Under the pieces are notes generated by a model. The model was not told the origin of the DNA, did no database searches, and worked only from the letters and a program-made list of their open reading frames with translations. DNA of 64,000 nt from Apis mellifera. Taxonomy: Eukaryota > Arthropoda > Insecta > Hymenoptera > Apidae. The stretch spans positions 15,540,537-15,604,536 of the forward strand of contig NC_037639.1 in the NCBI RefSeq assembly GCF_003254395.2, given 5' to 3'. Numbering within the stretch: the stretch's first letter is position 1; the number at the start of each line of letters is the position of its first letter. This document shows positions 49,801-63,937 of the stretch, piece by piece. The translations under genes and the position numbers were made by a program.

Positions 49801-52800
49801 AATTATCGTTTGCAAACTCAACGCTTACGCTGCAACCTATATCGTTACAAGTATTCGTTTACCGTGAAACAAGAATGAACTTGAAATATATTTTCTCCTT
49901 TATCCTATCTCTCTCGCGATACAGATTACGATATATACAAGCAGTCGAAATATTTTGCGCGGTAGCGGTCATAACGTAAAACAAATAAAGAAAAAAACAA
50001 ATAAGAAATCGACGAATCCTGACACGAAGAGGAAGATTCAGACCTCGAAATGTTAACCGGTCGCAGTTTTTCTCGCGTCTCGAGCGACGATAACGCGAGA
50101 TATAAAGCGGAGGAGCTTTACTCAGCGGAGCAAGCGCCATTTCTCTCTTTTCAAACGAATCTCCGATGCCGGCGGCTACGTTAACCCATTTTTCATGGAA
50201 TTCAAAAATGCTCGGTCGCGTTACGTCGCGTTTCGCGACCGCTCGCCATTCAGAGGCGCCTTTAATCTTTTCCTAGCATCGCTACGATATACTACCCTTT
50301 TTATTTACTTTGCAAATCGAACAACGAAACGAAACAAATCGATTTTTCGTATTTACTCACATTTACCTTACATTTCTTTTCCAAGACATTTCTTCAACTT
50401 TTCAATCGGAATTTTTATTTATCCATTTTAAAAATTTAATCCTTAAACGTACCTTTCTTTATTCCTTATTATATTATCCTCGTAATAATCCGGATATGAT
50501 TAAAATTTTTCTTCGAAGAAAATCGAGAGTATCAGCATAACAGGTGTTTTCGAAATTTCGTTTAAGGACACTTTAGGGACGTGCGGTCCTACTTTCTTAA
50601 TTTTTTTTTAAAGAAATGGATCGAACTAACCTCACCAAGCCTACGTTTAACCTCTAACTATCACCACTGCATACCTTCCTCCCGTCGTTTATCCAAGTTT
50701 AGAGGATCATTTCTCCTCCTTCCCTTCTCTCTCTTTTCAAAACTAATTCAACGCAATTTGCCAATTTTTTTTTCTTAATCTCGAATCAATCTCGAAAAAA
50801 TTTTTATGATTTCAAAAAAAATTCAGAAGTATTTTATTTGGACAAATTGGACACCGGTAATCGGTGAGAGATAGAAGAATAGTGATGGGATGAGGGGGGC
50901 AGTGCATTAGGCGAGAAGAAGAGAGGGGGTGGCGCGCGCGAGGGGTTAAAAGTAGAGGCATTGTGTCGTTAAACATCGGGTTTGAAGAACGTTTCCATTG
51001 GGGATTTTTCGGAGAGAAACGGAACGAAATCCGAGGCGAGATACGCGGATCTCGTAATGGCAGCGCGCCGAATCAACCGACGGGTAGACAAAAGATGCCA
51101 CTGGGAGTTGGGCTATTGTTGTCTCTTCGAAACGAAAAGGACAGCGACGCGGCCGAGCCAACGGCCGCAATTTCGATCAAATTTTCGCCCCGCTCGATAC
51201 GATCGATCGTCTCTCCCCGTCTCTCCCCGTCTCTCCCTGTCTCTCCCCGTCTCTCCCCTCCCAATTCTCCATTAATCGGACGTAACGAAACGAAATTTTA
51301 CACGCCACGGCCAAATAACACTCTAATTATAATCCTCCCCTGTTGCTTTGCTCTTTACGAGCAAACTCTCGAGGGAAGAAAAAAATAAATGCGAGATGAA
51401 TGCTGCGATAAAAAAAAAAAAAAAAAAACAAATCAAGATTTCGAAAATATTTTTTTAATTCGCCAAAAGGTTGGAGAGGAATTTAATTAAATTCCAACGC
51501 GAGAAAAAATTTCAATTTCTCCCGCGAGGAAGAAGACACTTTGCCTCCTTGGAAAAAGGACATTTTTATAGATCCTCCTCCTCCTCCTCCTCCAAGGAGA
51601 GAAAAAGATAGATCGATAATAAAGCAGCCCATTTCCATCAGAGAGCCGCTTTGTTTCTAATTCCTCGAGGAAGCCACGTCGACGCGCCGCTTTCGCTGTC
51701 TTCCTTATAACGAAAGCCGGGATGCGGAATTAGATTTCCATTCCGTCGAGAAACTCGAATCCCGGCCGAGAAACTCCGCGCGCCGCCAAACAGCGTCGTC
51801 GCGTTACCAACTAAAATGGAGGCAAAACGCAGCGAAACGCGCTTCCGTTTCGATTCCATCCGATCTCTCGTCCTTTCTTTCAAAGATTTTTCTTCGTGAT
51901 TACGAATCCTCGAAATTGTACATTTTCAATTTTTACAGCTTATATGATGTTTCTTCGAAGAAAAGAAGAAGGATAATCCAAAAATTTATCGTTTCTTTCT
52001 CTCCCCACTTTTCTTTTTTTCCTTCACCACGTCATAAGTCGAGATCTCTCTCTTTTTTTTTTTCCGCCAAACAAGCGGATTTTAATCCGAAAACGTTTCG
52101 CCGTGACTTAATTGTTGATCCAATTTAAAGCTTTTCGATCGAAAAGCACACCACTGTTTTTCGATGTAATCGGTCGTAACGATCAATTTTTTTTTTATCG
52201 TATATTTTTCTCGTGATCGATACACGTATTATTATTGTTATTATTTTCGCGTATGATTTTTGAACGAGGAGTTTTTTCTTTTTTTTTTTTTTTATTGTCG
52301 AAAACTGGACGAATGGCAAGTGGTGATGATCACGGGTTGGACGGCAGTTGGACGAGAGGTCGTCAAAAGGCACGAAGAGGCATCCCCTTTAAGCTTACAG
52401 CGGCTTAGAGAGCCGGGAGCCGATCGAGTATATACGCGCGTCAGGAATAAAGGCTATAATAAAAACACGAACGACGGAAGTATATTCCCGGATGACCTGC
52501 GCACTTTTAGTCAATTAATCGTGCAATCTTTAAAAACTATGTTTCATCATTCACATATATATATATATGCGAGAATAATAACGTATATACCGTATATATA
52601 CGTATATATATAATAAAAAAAAAAAAAGCGAATCAAAATTCGGTTTATCATCGTATCTTTGATCAAAAAAAAAAAATAATAAATTGCTTAGATTAGAGAG
52701 ATAAGATTTTACGAATCTGAAAATTAGTTATCAAACACGTGGGTGACACTTTAACCTTTAATAATCCACTTTTCTCCATCCCTCCATCATTCGTCACGAA

Positions 52801-54580
52801 AAAAAAAAAAAAAGGAGAATAGACGTTTTGCGCAGCTAGAAACATCTTCTGTTCGAATCTTAGAATGTACGTTGAACTGAATGAAAAGATCGTGACTCGA
52901 TCGATTTGTATAATAAAGACCGTTCTTTTTCGTTTCGAGTTGCGTACAAAAGGCATAAAGATTGGCAAAAAAAAAAAAAGTCGTATTCGTATTCGAAAAG
53001 TTTCTGCATCACCGAACAAACAATTACACGCAAACGCGTATACACCGATTACAAGTATTACGAAGTCTGTGGAGCGTAAACAGGTATACATATTTTTTAT
53101 ATGCGGTGGCACCGCGCGCACTTTGATCCCGTTTATATTCCCGCGCTCGGGCCCGCGATCTGGGTGGCGTAGATCGTTGCTATCGCGGTGTCGCGTTCTT
53201 ATCGCACGTGCTCTGCGTTGCGTTGCTGGAAGAAATCGACGCTCGCACGTTCGAGTCACACGTTTGCCGTGTGACGCGCGCACCCCGATAACAAGTTTCG
53301 TAAATAAATCATCCAGCTTCGATTTCGGTTTCGAAAATTTGGAGGGGAGCGAATTCTCTTTCCTTCTTTTTCTTTTTCGAAACGAAGCCTCGTAAACGAG
53401 GTTACGAGGACAACAAACTCGTTTCATAGTTAATCGCGGACTCGATCTCAAAGTTGAACGTCGGTAAAAACATCTCTCGTGTCGGGGGAATCGAGCCACG
53501 CTTCGCACGTTAGATAGATTCGTGGTGTGCTCGCGTTCGCGAGGACCCGAACTCTTGCGCTATCTGGAGGGTAAACAGGATACTCGGAAATCGGTCGGAC
53601 GGACGTAACGTGCCAATCCAGCGAGTGGAGACGAGCGGAGAAAGTACGTAAACGGTAAACGGCGTTTCCAGGCCGTACGTGGAAAAATAAATGTTACGCA
53701 AAGTGAAATATTTAAAAGACAGGGAGGTATCGCGCGATATCGATCCGTCTTGAAGCGTAATTAAACTTGGCGCTGTTTTTATCCGAGTGGCGATCGCTTC
53801 GAGCGAATACACACAGTTTGCCTACTTGACGTACGCTGTAGTGGCACTTTCGCGACAATTTCCTCGTCGCCCGTACGTTCGAACGTAAATAAATACGCAA
53901 ATCGTTGTTCCACGTTCGATGGAACCACGTTATCCGCATAGGAAAAAATCTACTTCATTCTTTTTTTTTTTTTTTCCCCGCCCAATTGGGAATTGAATTT
54001 AATCCGGGCGCGAGACAAGTTTTGACTTTTCGATCGAATCCTTTCTTCTCGCGCAATACGACTCGAGCGTAATCCGCCGTCTGTTATTCCAGTTGCGCAA
54101 CACTGGAACACTCCGAACACAATGCCCCTGCGTGCCGTTGAAATTTCAGAGACCACCATTCAACCAGTTACGCTGCTACCACTACCACCACCACAACCAC
54201 AATTATCGATATTATTACTATCGCCAATATTATCCGTAGAAAACGTAATTTACGTATTTTGGGACAATTTTCGAACGAACGGAAACGATCAACGTAAGAA
54301 AGAGGTGGACGGAAGATATCTATCTAACCGACGGTCACCCGGTTTCGTCGCACGCGAAAGCCCACAGACCCAAAACATTTCCTGCACCACCCTACATAGC
54401 GCCCCTACAACTCGCCCCGCCTATCCCGCTCCCCCGTACGTAATCCAGCTGGAAACACATGGCGTCATCGTACTCGCTTGTCCGACATATGCACCGCGAC
54501 ACGCTGGGACGCAAAAATCATCGAATCGATTCGATCGATGCCACTCGACACCGCCGCACCGCTTCTCCCGTCCCACTCCC

Positions 54581-54914
<334 letters not shown>

Positions 54915-56428
54915 ACCGTTATTTTTTCTTTCTCCGTTCTCTTTCTCTCCTTCGAAAAATCGTCGAATTCGCGAAATTCTCGAGCGCACGATTTCTCCTT
55001 TACTTTACATTTTCCATACCGTCCGCATACCGGCACCCGCTTTCTCCCTTCGGTTTTAGAGAGATTATATCGCTGTCCAGATTACTCGGCCTCCCTCGTC
55101 CCTTCTTTATACGCTTACGCGTGTACCTTTTAATGGCTTAGAGAAACCGTAAGGGAGGCACGAAAAGCCAGTTTTCCCGTCCTAAATTACAGCGTCGATG
55201 TACGAATGTTAAAGGAAGACAAGACACTCTTTTTTTATTTTTTTTACAACGTTGATATTATCCATCCTAGAGATTCTTTCCACCGAATAAGAAATTCGAT
55301 CCGGAATGGCTCTCGACGCGGCTTCATTAAAACATCGATAATACCGACGTTTCGTATCCCTTTGAAATCGACGCAACGATTCAATATCGCTATATTATTT
55401 CAACCTATTTACAATTGGCACGGCGTACGATATATATCTCGTTGCAACGTATAATACATCGAGAAAGTTCGCGATCGAACTTTCCAATTATTCATTTTTC
55501 GATTTGAAAAAGGACGATTTTCCACGATTCCACGTCGCTTTCTTACGCTTCGACAATAAAGGACGGGCAGTTTCGCGTGACCGAAGGGAGACGCGTAATT
55601 AGAATATTACGCGGTGAAAACGTCGCCCGAACAGGACTGTTTAATTACGCTAGAAATTTAATGCGATTTATTTGACGTGAATTTCATCCGTAACTTCCTA
55701 TTGGCCGGCTTAAACGCGAACGGCCGAAACTATTTCCACCCGTGTCACGTCCGCGTCACGTTTCGCGTCGATACTTTTCCCGTGACGAGAATTCAGTGTT
55801 TCGAGTGGCGCGCGTTTCGGGAGCAACGCGTTTTCGAAATTGCTAATCGGTTTAGCACGGCGATCGACCCGTTTCGAAAGATATTTCCTCGCCCCGGTCG
55901 ATAAGGTAGACTTATCCCACAACTCGAAAAGTGTCCGATGAAAAATACATCTCTTTTCTCTGTTATTCTATATCTTGCGAGAATATCGTTTATGCGAATT
56001 GCCTACACGGAATTCGTTTTAAACTTATCGCTGGAAAAAAAAAGAAAGAAAGAAACGTTTCGTTAAAGAAAATTTAATTATCGATGAAGAGAAAGAGAAA
56101 GAGAGAGATAGAGAGAAAAGAATCATGGCGGTTGACAGATGATCACGTGACCGCTTCTATTTCGACCGGTACGACGATTCCCTCTTTCCAACAGAAAAAT
56201 TCGAAAATAAGTCGAGCAAGCGTTATAAATTTAACGTTTATAAATTTATTTTAACTTTGGCCTTTATTCGACAAAGTTTCAACCTCGGTTTTTAATTCCC
56301 GATTAATCACGCGATTCTTCGAGAATCGCTTTATCTCTATTCTTCTTCCTTCGACCGAGCGGCGCATCGATTATTTAACTTCGATATCCATCGATTACTA
56401 TCGCTTCGATTATCCTCCCCGTCAGTAC

Positions 56429-56429
<1 letters not shown>

Positions 56430-56489
<60 letters not shown>
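56430..56489. repeat. (AT)n microsatellite, about 30 repeats
   Basis: A pure AT run of 60 bp flanked by CpG-containing unique sequence. Confidence 0.95.
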
Positions 56490-56494
<5 letters not shown>

Positions 56495-58926
56495 GCCACT
56501 TTGAAACGTGCATCCTTTTTCTTCGCCTTTGGTTAACTCGCGTGTTTTATTTTGATTCGTGAAAACATGCACTTAACGCGCGCTTAATTATTTTCAAGCG
56601 ATAACGAAAACAAAAAAATGCACTTGCTGTGAAATTATAACAAAATGACATTTTCCAATTGCTTTTTCGAACGATATAAACGTATATACTTTTTATCGAT
56701 AAAAAATTTCCTTCGAAAAAATTCAAATTCACGGAAAGAAGAAAACTCGAAAATTTTTTCTAATCGTTTAAAAATATCGATACACCTTATATATATATTC
56801 GAAAATTGCGAGAATTTAATTTTATTTATCTTTTCCTTCCCTCTCTCTATTCGAAAATATTATTATACGTTTTTATTTCTCTTCTTCCATACCCTAGATT
56901 CACTATCACATTCCCCGTTTAATCTCCATAGAAAGGGAAAAAAATGTGGTGGCCTAACGTTGAGTATATTCTCAGAAAAATTCCATCCTCCGGTTTTAAT
57001 TATCCGAGGAAACGATTAAACTAGGATAGTTTAACAGGCTACGCTTACGCGTGATATCGTGACTCACCGCTTCCAACCGGAGGAGCCGGCCGAAAGATTT
57101 TCGGATCGACATCCATATTTTTCCTTCTCGAAAAATACGAAGAAAACGCCGGGTAAAAATATCTACATTCTCACCCATATACGCAAAACCGCAAAGAGAT
57201 ATCTCCTTGTTTACCGCCCGCCATACTTTCTTCGCCGCGTTCCACTCATTTTCCAACGCGAAAATGGCCGAAGGAACAACTGAAATCGAAATACCGGCCG
57301 TGGTCAGGCCTCGTCCGGGCGGGACGCCCCAGCGCCCGATAAGTTATGGGTCGCCGCTTCAACGCGCGAAAAAAAAGAAAACAATGCGCTCGCGAAAACG
57401 ACCGGTAACTCCATCCCTTGTCTTGGACAAGTCTCTTCCTCCCCCCTTCGATCGATACTTGGATCTTTGCTTCCTCCTCGTTCTATTTTTTTTTTTCCCT
57501 CTTCCCCTCCCTCTACACCCTTTCCACCCTTTTTTACGCGCCACCGTTACAAGTTCCAATTGGCACGTATCCCAGTTCGACGCGTATACAGTTTCAAAGA
57601 GGAAGAAGGATATACTGCGCGCGAAGAAGCGCGCGAGAACGAAAAGGGAGGGAAAGCAAAAGAGTTTGCGCCAATCTGTCTAATCTCGGCGATCGAGAAT
57701 CGTAGGAATCTCTCTCCGTGCACCGACATTGCTCCCTCCCTCCTCCTATGCGAGCTAAGTCACGTTTCGAAGGCACGAGTGACGTTCCACCGCGGTTACG
57801 AAAATGTAAACTCTCACGAGATACGGGGAGCAAGGGGAGTGGGGGAGGGGAGGGGAGCGAGCGAGCGAAAGAGCGAGAGCGAGAGAGAGAGAGAGAGAGA
57901 GAGAGGAGAAAGATAAATAATTCGCTTAGCGGATTCGCAATGGGAGTGAGCAAAAAGCTTTTAAAGGTTAGGAAGAAGAAGATAGAGTAAACATAAGGGG
58001 GGAAGGAAGGAGGGAAGAAAAGGGAGGGCAGTGCCGGAGAGGACGAATCTCGACGTTGGAAAATATCGACACGGTAAGGAGAGAAGAATAACGCGTCACG
58101 TGCAGCTTGGTTGGCGGTCATGCGAACGACACACGTCCTCCACGTATTTTCATTTCGTGTTTTCCTGCGGGCCGTCGTCGTGTGTCGCGCTTGGAACCGT
58201 TGTAAACGTTCGCTCGACTTTATCCAGATAATCTGAATCGAGTAAAGCGATCGAAATCGAACGGAATTACATCGAGCGACTAATCTGATTTACAGCCACT
58301 TACTATCGAAAGCTCGAATGCACGTTAATCTTTTTTCGCCGATCGAAAACTCGTGGAAACTCGTCCCTTCGACTTTTATCTTCTCCCCCTCCCCACTATT
58401 TAAATTCGATGATTCCGCGAGATCCCCTCAAGTTTCTTTCAATTCGAAATAAACTCTGGGAATAATAGTAGAAAATTCGATATACCGATGTATAGGTACA
58501 AAGATTTCTCGTGGTAGACGTTTACATAGGAGAAATGCAATCGGTTGTAATTCGTTAAAGAGGCGTTCGTCAAGTTCGTTCTTCCCCGGTATTTTTCCTT
58601 TAAAGTTTCGATAAGCCTATTCCTCTATTTCCTATTTTGTTTCTCTCTCTCTCTCTCTTCGATCTTCAAAGTTTTATCAGAGACGTTTAATCGGCAAATG
58701 TGCAAGATAGAGTCGAGAAATAAACATTGCGAAGAAGTCTCGTTATTTGGCGTAAAATTGGCAAGGTATTGCCGGTAACCGAATACGATACTGGCGCATC
58801 ACGCGAAATTCTGTTTTCCCAGTCTAGGACAATTTCTAGGACCGTTTGCGAAAAACTCGCGATTTCACGGTTTTTTTCCACCCGAGTTTCCTCGCCACCA
58901 AGATAAATGGATTTTCGATTCGACCG

Positions 58927-58930
<4 letters not shown>

Positions 58931-58995
<65 letters not shown>
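58931..58995. repeat. (GA)n microsatellite, about 32 repeats
   Basis: Pure GA dinucleotides. A shorter (GA)n tract also occurs at about 57880-57903. Confidence 0.95.
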
Positions 58996-58999
<4 letters not shown>

Positions 59000-60588
59000 T
59001 ACATTTACCGAATGAGATAACAAGAGCGTATAAACGTTGTGCACAATTCGTGTATAGGATAAATATCAATAGCACGGGTCATCTTTTTACATACTCGAGG
59101 TTGAAGAAACGCGAGTCGCAGAGAGAGAAAAGAATCAAAATGTTTCGACACGAAGCCACGGAAAATATAGGAGGATTCTATGCTTTCGTCGTACTCGATA
59201 CGACTTCGAGTGTAAGTGCAAGCACTTGTAAGACGAATCTTATGTAGTTCGTATTGTTGAGAAGCTACGGTTAAGAACCCTCCAAGGGGATTCTTGATTC
59301 GTGGCAAAATGGCAATGTGAGAAACGCGAGACAGTGTGGTTGTTACACGTAAGAAAGAAAAACAATACCTACGAGCCGAATAAAATAGTCTATTACCGAC
59401 TCGACCGACCTTACCGCTTCTTCTCTCTTTACGTTTCTCCTTCTCTATCTCGGTCTATCTCGAACGGTCAATTAACGACTCTCTAACTTTAAGTCGATCG
59501 AGCTAGTCCCTTTAACGACTTTACGTTTACGTTTCGTCGTAAATAACTTTTAAAATTTTACACAAATAATTCGTTGCAATTCGTTTTCCTCGATAACGAT
59601 AAAATTATCGAGATTTCGTTTACAAAAGAAATTAATATTAACACAAGACAAAGGAAAAAAAATCGCGTTAATCGCGGACCATTTTCACTTATAATCGAAA
59701 TTATCGTTGTTCAAAGAATTAAATGTTATTTCTATTATAAATCATAACAATAATTCTATATTATCGAATCGACAAAAATTAATATATCAAGATAAGATAA
59801 AGTGAAAAGAGATCGAGTTCGTAAACGGTAACAAAGTTCAACGAATTCATTCGATATAGTGCGATTATCGTAGAAAAATTTATTAACCGTATATTAAAAA
59901 TTAATAGAATCATGAATTCATCTGTAGCTACTTACCTACTAATAATTTTGCACACATTGCCGAAATTAATATAAAATTTCAATTTCACTGAGATTTCATT
60001 TCTATTTATCTTTTTTTAAAATTTTTTTAAAAATTAAATTCAATCATCAAACCATGGAACGATATTTTTGGCAATAATTATGTATTTTCATTGTTACGAA
60101 AAAATTAATATCGAATGTATCGGTATTAATATCGGAAACTATCGGTACGAAAAAAATAAATATTGATACATGTGACTAAATCGATTAATTTCAAAATTAA
60201 TAATCTCGTCCATCTTATATGTAAATATTTATAAATCATATTATAATTCCTATTTCAAAAACGATCATTCATTTCCTATATCGCTGACTCCAATATTACA
60301 TATATATATATATATATATATATTCGCTTTTCTTATAAGATTTCTTTTGTAATCGAGATTAATTTTTAAACGTGAAACCTCAAGCAGCGAAGACACGATA
60401 ATATTGAATATAATAGTCAAAGACTTACAATGACAAAGAAATATTCATATTGTTGTTTGAAGAAAAAAATAAAAAAAAAATCCAGTAGCGTTGGTAATAG
60501 TGGCAAAAATCTCGCACTCGCGCGCGGTAGCATCGTAACGACACGCTGCTACGAAATACCAAGTACACTCGACCGCTTTTGAAACCGG

Positions 60589-60597
60589 TATAAAAAG
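60589..60597 (+). promoter_or_regulatory. Possible TATA box
   Basis: TATAAAAAG preceded by GAAACCGG and followed by GGCGAGCG is a textbook TATA context on the plus strand. No ORF or exon can be linked to it, so this may be chance or the promoter of a non-coding transcript. Confidence 0.2.
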
Positions 60598-61766
60598 GGC
60601 GAGCGACAGGCTACTGGAACACGCTATTAAATAGGCCGTGCTACTAGAAGAGAAATGATTAATCACCGCGAAAGTGTCTTTTCACCTTAAAAATTACTCG
60701 CATGACAAATGCGATCAATTGATATTCTTCTATATTGTTATTTCTCTTTCGATCTAATCCTTGCTTGTAATATCCAGAAAGGGAAAGTAATTCCCTCATT
60801 CTTGAATCTTTTTTCTATCAACTTTAACTTACTATATATTACTTTAATTTATATTTTCTCATATTTTATTTATATCTTTATATTTCTATTCATATCTTTT
60901 TCTTATTTCAATATTTATTTAGTATTTATAATATTTATTTAAAAAATAATTAGGAAATAATACATATATAAAGCAAACACAATATAATATAATATATATG
61001 TAAAGTAAAATTTGCATATAAGTGTTAATTCTAAAAAATTAAAATTAATTCATATTACATTCTAATAATTATTAGAATTATAAAAATGAAATCATTTCTA
61101 ATCTAAATATATGTTATAAAGTCATTATATCTAGTTAGATTGGACATTTTGTTTTCCTGTCATTTCAAAATAAGGTTATGTTCTTGTTTCTTTCTACTGT
61201 TTTATCACTTTGAATAGCAATATTTGATGTAATTTATTACATAATGTTAATGTTAATCCTCAACTTGATAAAAGCAATAAAATATGAAATGAACTTTAAA
61301 GTAAAATATTATCTTTATGATTATTATGTTAAAATATGTTCCATCATAACGCATCAATCATTTCAAAACATCTAATATTTTAATTCACTTGGAATATTTG
61401 AATTATTTTAATTTTTTGTTATATAAGTTCTAATAGAAGATTAGCATGTATCGATGCAATGACAAATCATTAAAAAATTGTAATTATATTACTTTATTGA
61501 AATATTGGCTTGAGGAAGAAAATTTTGTCGATAAGAAAGTTTCAAGAAGAACATATTATTACCAATATCTTTTCTATACTTACAATTTTTTATATGAAAT
61601 ACAATTTCAAATTATAATTCTTTATATATTAATCATAATAAATGTTATTATTTTTTCTAATTGAAGTAACCTTGAATTAAAAGTAAACTTTCATTCTATG
61701 TTATCAAAGATAAATATCAAAATAAAAACAAGGAATGTAGAGAAAATATATATTAAATGAACTTAC

Positions 61767-62140
61767 CCTGCGAGTAATACAGAATTTAGGAAGGGTGGTA
61801 CAGTTGGCAAACTGGATAGACACCGTGGTGGAGAACCGGTAAGTTGTTTCGATGCGATACATGAACATCGGGTGGCATAGAACTCACGTAGTGATTGTCA
61901 TTTGTATTGCTCGTATGCACAAATACCACCATCCATACACTATGTACACACACCGTCATTCGGCGAAAATCTGGCGATTACCTTACACTTATATCCAAGT
62001 AATCGAGGATCACGACACGATACGTACGGTACGGTACAGCAAGGCAAGGCACGACACGACACGACACGATACAACACGATACGGCACGATACGACACGAC
62101 ACTATACGACACGACACGGTATGGTAAGATAGGACTTACC
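61767..62140 (-). other. Candidate 5'UTR exon ends (splice donors) of the large gene
   Basis: Two strong minus-strand donors: CGCAGG followed by GTAAGTTC (exon end 61767) and TTGCG followed by GTAAGTCC (exon end 62140). They could close alternative non-coding first exons. A plus-strand donor-like GAACCG-GTAAGTTG sits at about 61840, so orientation is not certain. Confidence 0.3.
62026..62124. repeat. Degenerate pentanucleotide (ACGAC/ACGAT)n repeat
   Basis: About 20 five-base units, mostly CACGA or TACGA with GGCAA and GGTAC variants, lying between the two candidate donors. Confidence 0.85.
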
Positions 62141-62820
62141 GCAACAGGATATGCACTAAAAAAGTAGCGAAAATCGTAAAACTAGAGGCACCACCTCGAG
62201 GAGATAAGATTCTTCAAATATGTGTGACGGCGGGGGCTACGGATTAATATGGCCGTCCCTCGTTGACACAAAGTTTGGAGTCACACGTAAAATGCAACCC
62301 CAAGGAAATGCTAAAAACAAGTTGATTGGGATATCGTTGGCAAGAGAAAGACTTGTTCGCGCACGACCTGCACGCATTTGTTTTACTCGCGACACCATAA
62401 ACCACCCGCGATTCTACGTATCACTCACTTCCGTATCACCCTGTTGTATTCTCCACGCGCTTTCCAACTTTTCTTCTTTCCTTTCTTCTTACTTCCGCTC
62501 TTCGACAGACTATTCGTCCACTTCTCTCCCTGTCACATAAAAATCCCTTTAAACTTTTGCTGGGCACGTTCCTTGCCCGTTCTCCCTCTCTTCTTTCTCC
62601 TCTCTTCTGTTCGTCGTTTTCGTCGAATACTGCGAGAGGGATTCTGTGAATACCGCACTCACGTTTCGAATTATCAACAACTTTTTCACAGTATCGCGTT
62701 CTCGTATAAAAACACCACGAGACTCGTGGAAGCATTCGAATAATCACGTTCTTTTCACGCTTTTCGAGGACGTGACGCGACCTTGCTGTGAACGACGTCA
62801 ACATCACCACCGTACGCTTT

Positions 62821-62836
62821 CATGGCGGCCATCTTT
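62821..62836 (-). promoter_or_regulatory. YY1/Pho-like motif, candidate promoter of the large gene
   Basis: On the minus strand AAAAGATGGCCGCCATG fits the AAnATGGC YY1/Pho-type consensus often found at insect transcription starts. The surrounding 62.75-63.1 kb is the GC-richest non-coding stretch near the right end. A short minus-strand ORF (MAAMKAYGG...) begins in the motif and could be a uORF. Confidence 0.35.
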
Positions 62837-62991
62837 TCGGGATACGCGAATCGCGGAACGGAAAACGCACACGCGTGTATATCTCCAATACATGCATTCA
62901 CGCGCGACCGCTTATGTATGTATACACAATGGTCCTCTACTACGAATACCGAACAACGAGAATCAAGAGCGAGGGAGACACTTGTGCGCAC

Positions 62992-63937
62992 GCATACATA
63001 TACAACCTAATCGTGCTAGCCTGGATATTTGGATAGCGAACGGCAATCCAGACACCGAACTGAAGAACAGGGAATGGTTGACGTTTCTTGTTTAACAGGG
63101 AATTGTGGCGCTGCTGTCCCTTCTCGTTCGTTATCTTTCTCTTTATTCGTCTCTTCCTGTAGTCTTTACAAAATTTCTCGACCAATCACAATTTCATTCT
63201 TACTGTAACTGTTTTCACGATCTAGGGATTTTTTCAGTTCCGAATCTTTACTTTTCTCATTCCTAGGAATTATAATTTCTTTTTAATTGAATTTTACGCG
63301 CATTTTTTAAGTCGGTTTATCTATCTTTTATTATTCGTCGAATATTTCACCTTTTGGACATGTACTTAATTACATGTTCAATATTCAATAATATAACATA
63401 TAACATATTTACACTCTCATAAAGTATTTATTTATATTTAATATAATATTTAACATGGAAGATTTTGCGCCCTTGAGGTAGGTATCGATAAAGTTAATAA
63501 AAAATTCCTTTTACAAATACTCCTATTTACTTGTATGTAGAATAATTATACTTTCGAAATAGTAACATTTCTTAATCTATAAATAGTATATATATATATA
63601 TATATATATATCAAAGTTTCATATAAAATTACATTTTTGTATAGTAAAATTTCATATAATTTTGAAATGTAAAAACATTCCTGTTGAAAATATGTATGTA
63701 TATATGTATATATATATATACACATATATATATATATATAAAGACAAACAATTTTTTCATACGTTTCTCTTTGTACATTAACACGAACAAACATTTCGAT
63801 GTTTTATATGCACATTAAAAACAATATGGAATGGTTTTTTTTAATATTTTTAAAAATACTAAATTTTCTGTACATTTTGACATGGCAGTAGACTTTTATA
63901 TTAAAACGATATCGGTACCTTTATATAATCTTTAAAA
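62992..63937. other. Intergenic DNA and 3'UTR of the right-edge gene
   Basis: No supportable gene. TA-rich microsatellites lie at about 63588-63612 and 63700-63740. TTTATT at 63427-63432 reads AATAAA on the minus strand and could end the partial gene at the right edge. Confidence 0.4.

Noticed and set aside
57207..57683. Plus-strand ORF with MAEGTTEIEIPAVVRPRPGG
   Set aside because: The start region looks protein-like for 30 residues, then becomes Lys/Arg and Pro/Leu low complexity. No family recognised and no flanking exons, so kept out of the gene list.
63453..63478. Plus-strand ATG with MEDFAPLR followed by a GTAGGT donor
   Set aside because: A single short exon facing the 3' end of a convergent gene 460 bp away, with no second exon in the window. 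Likely chance.
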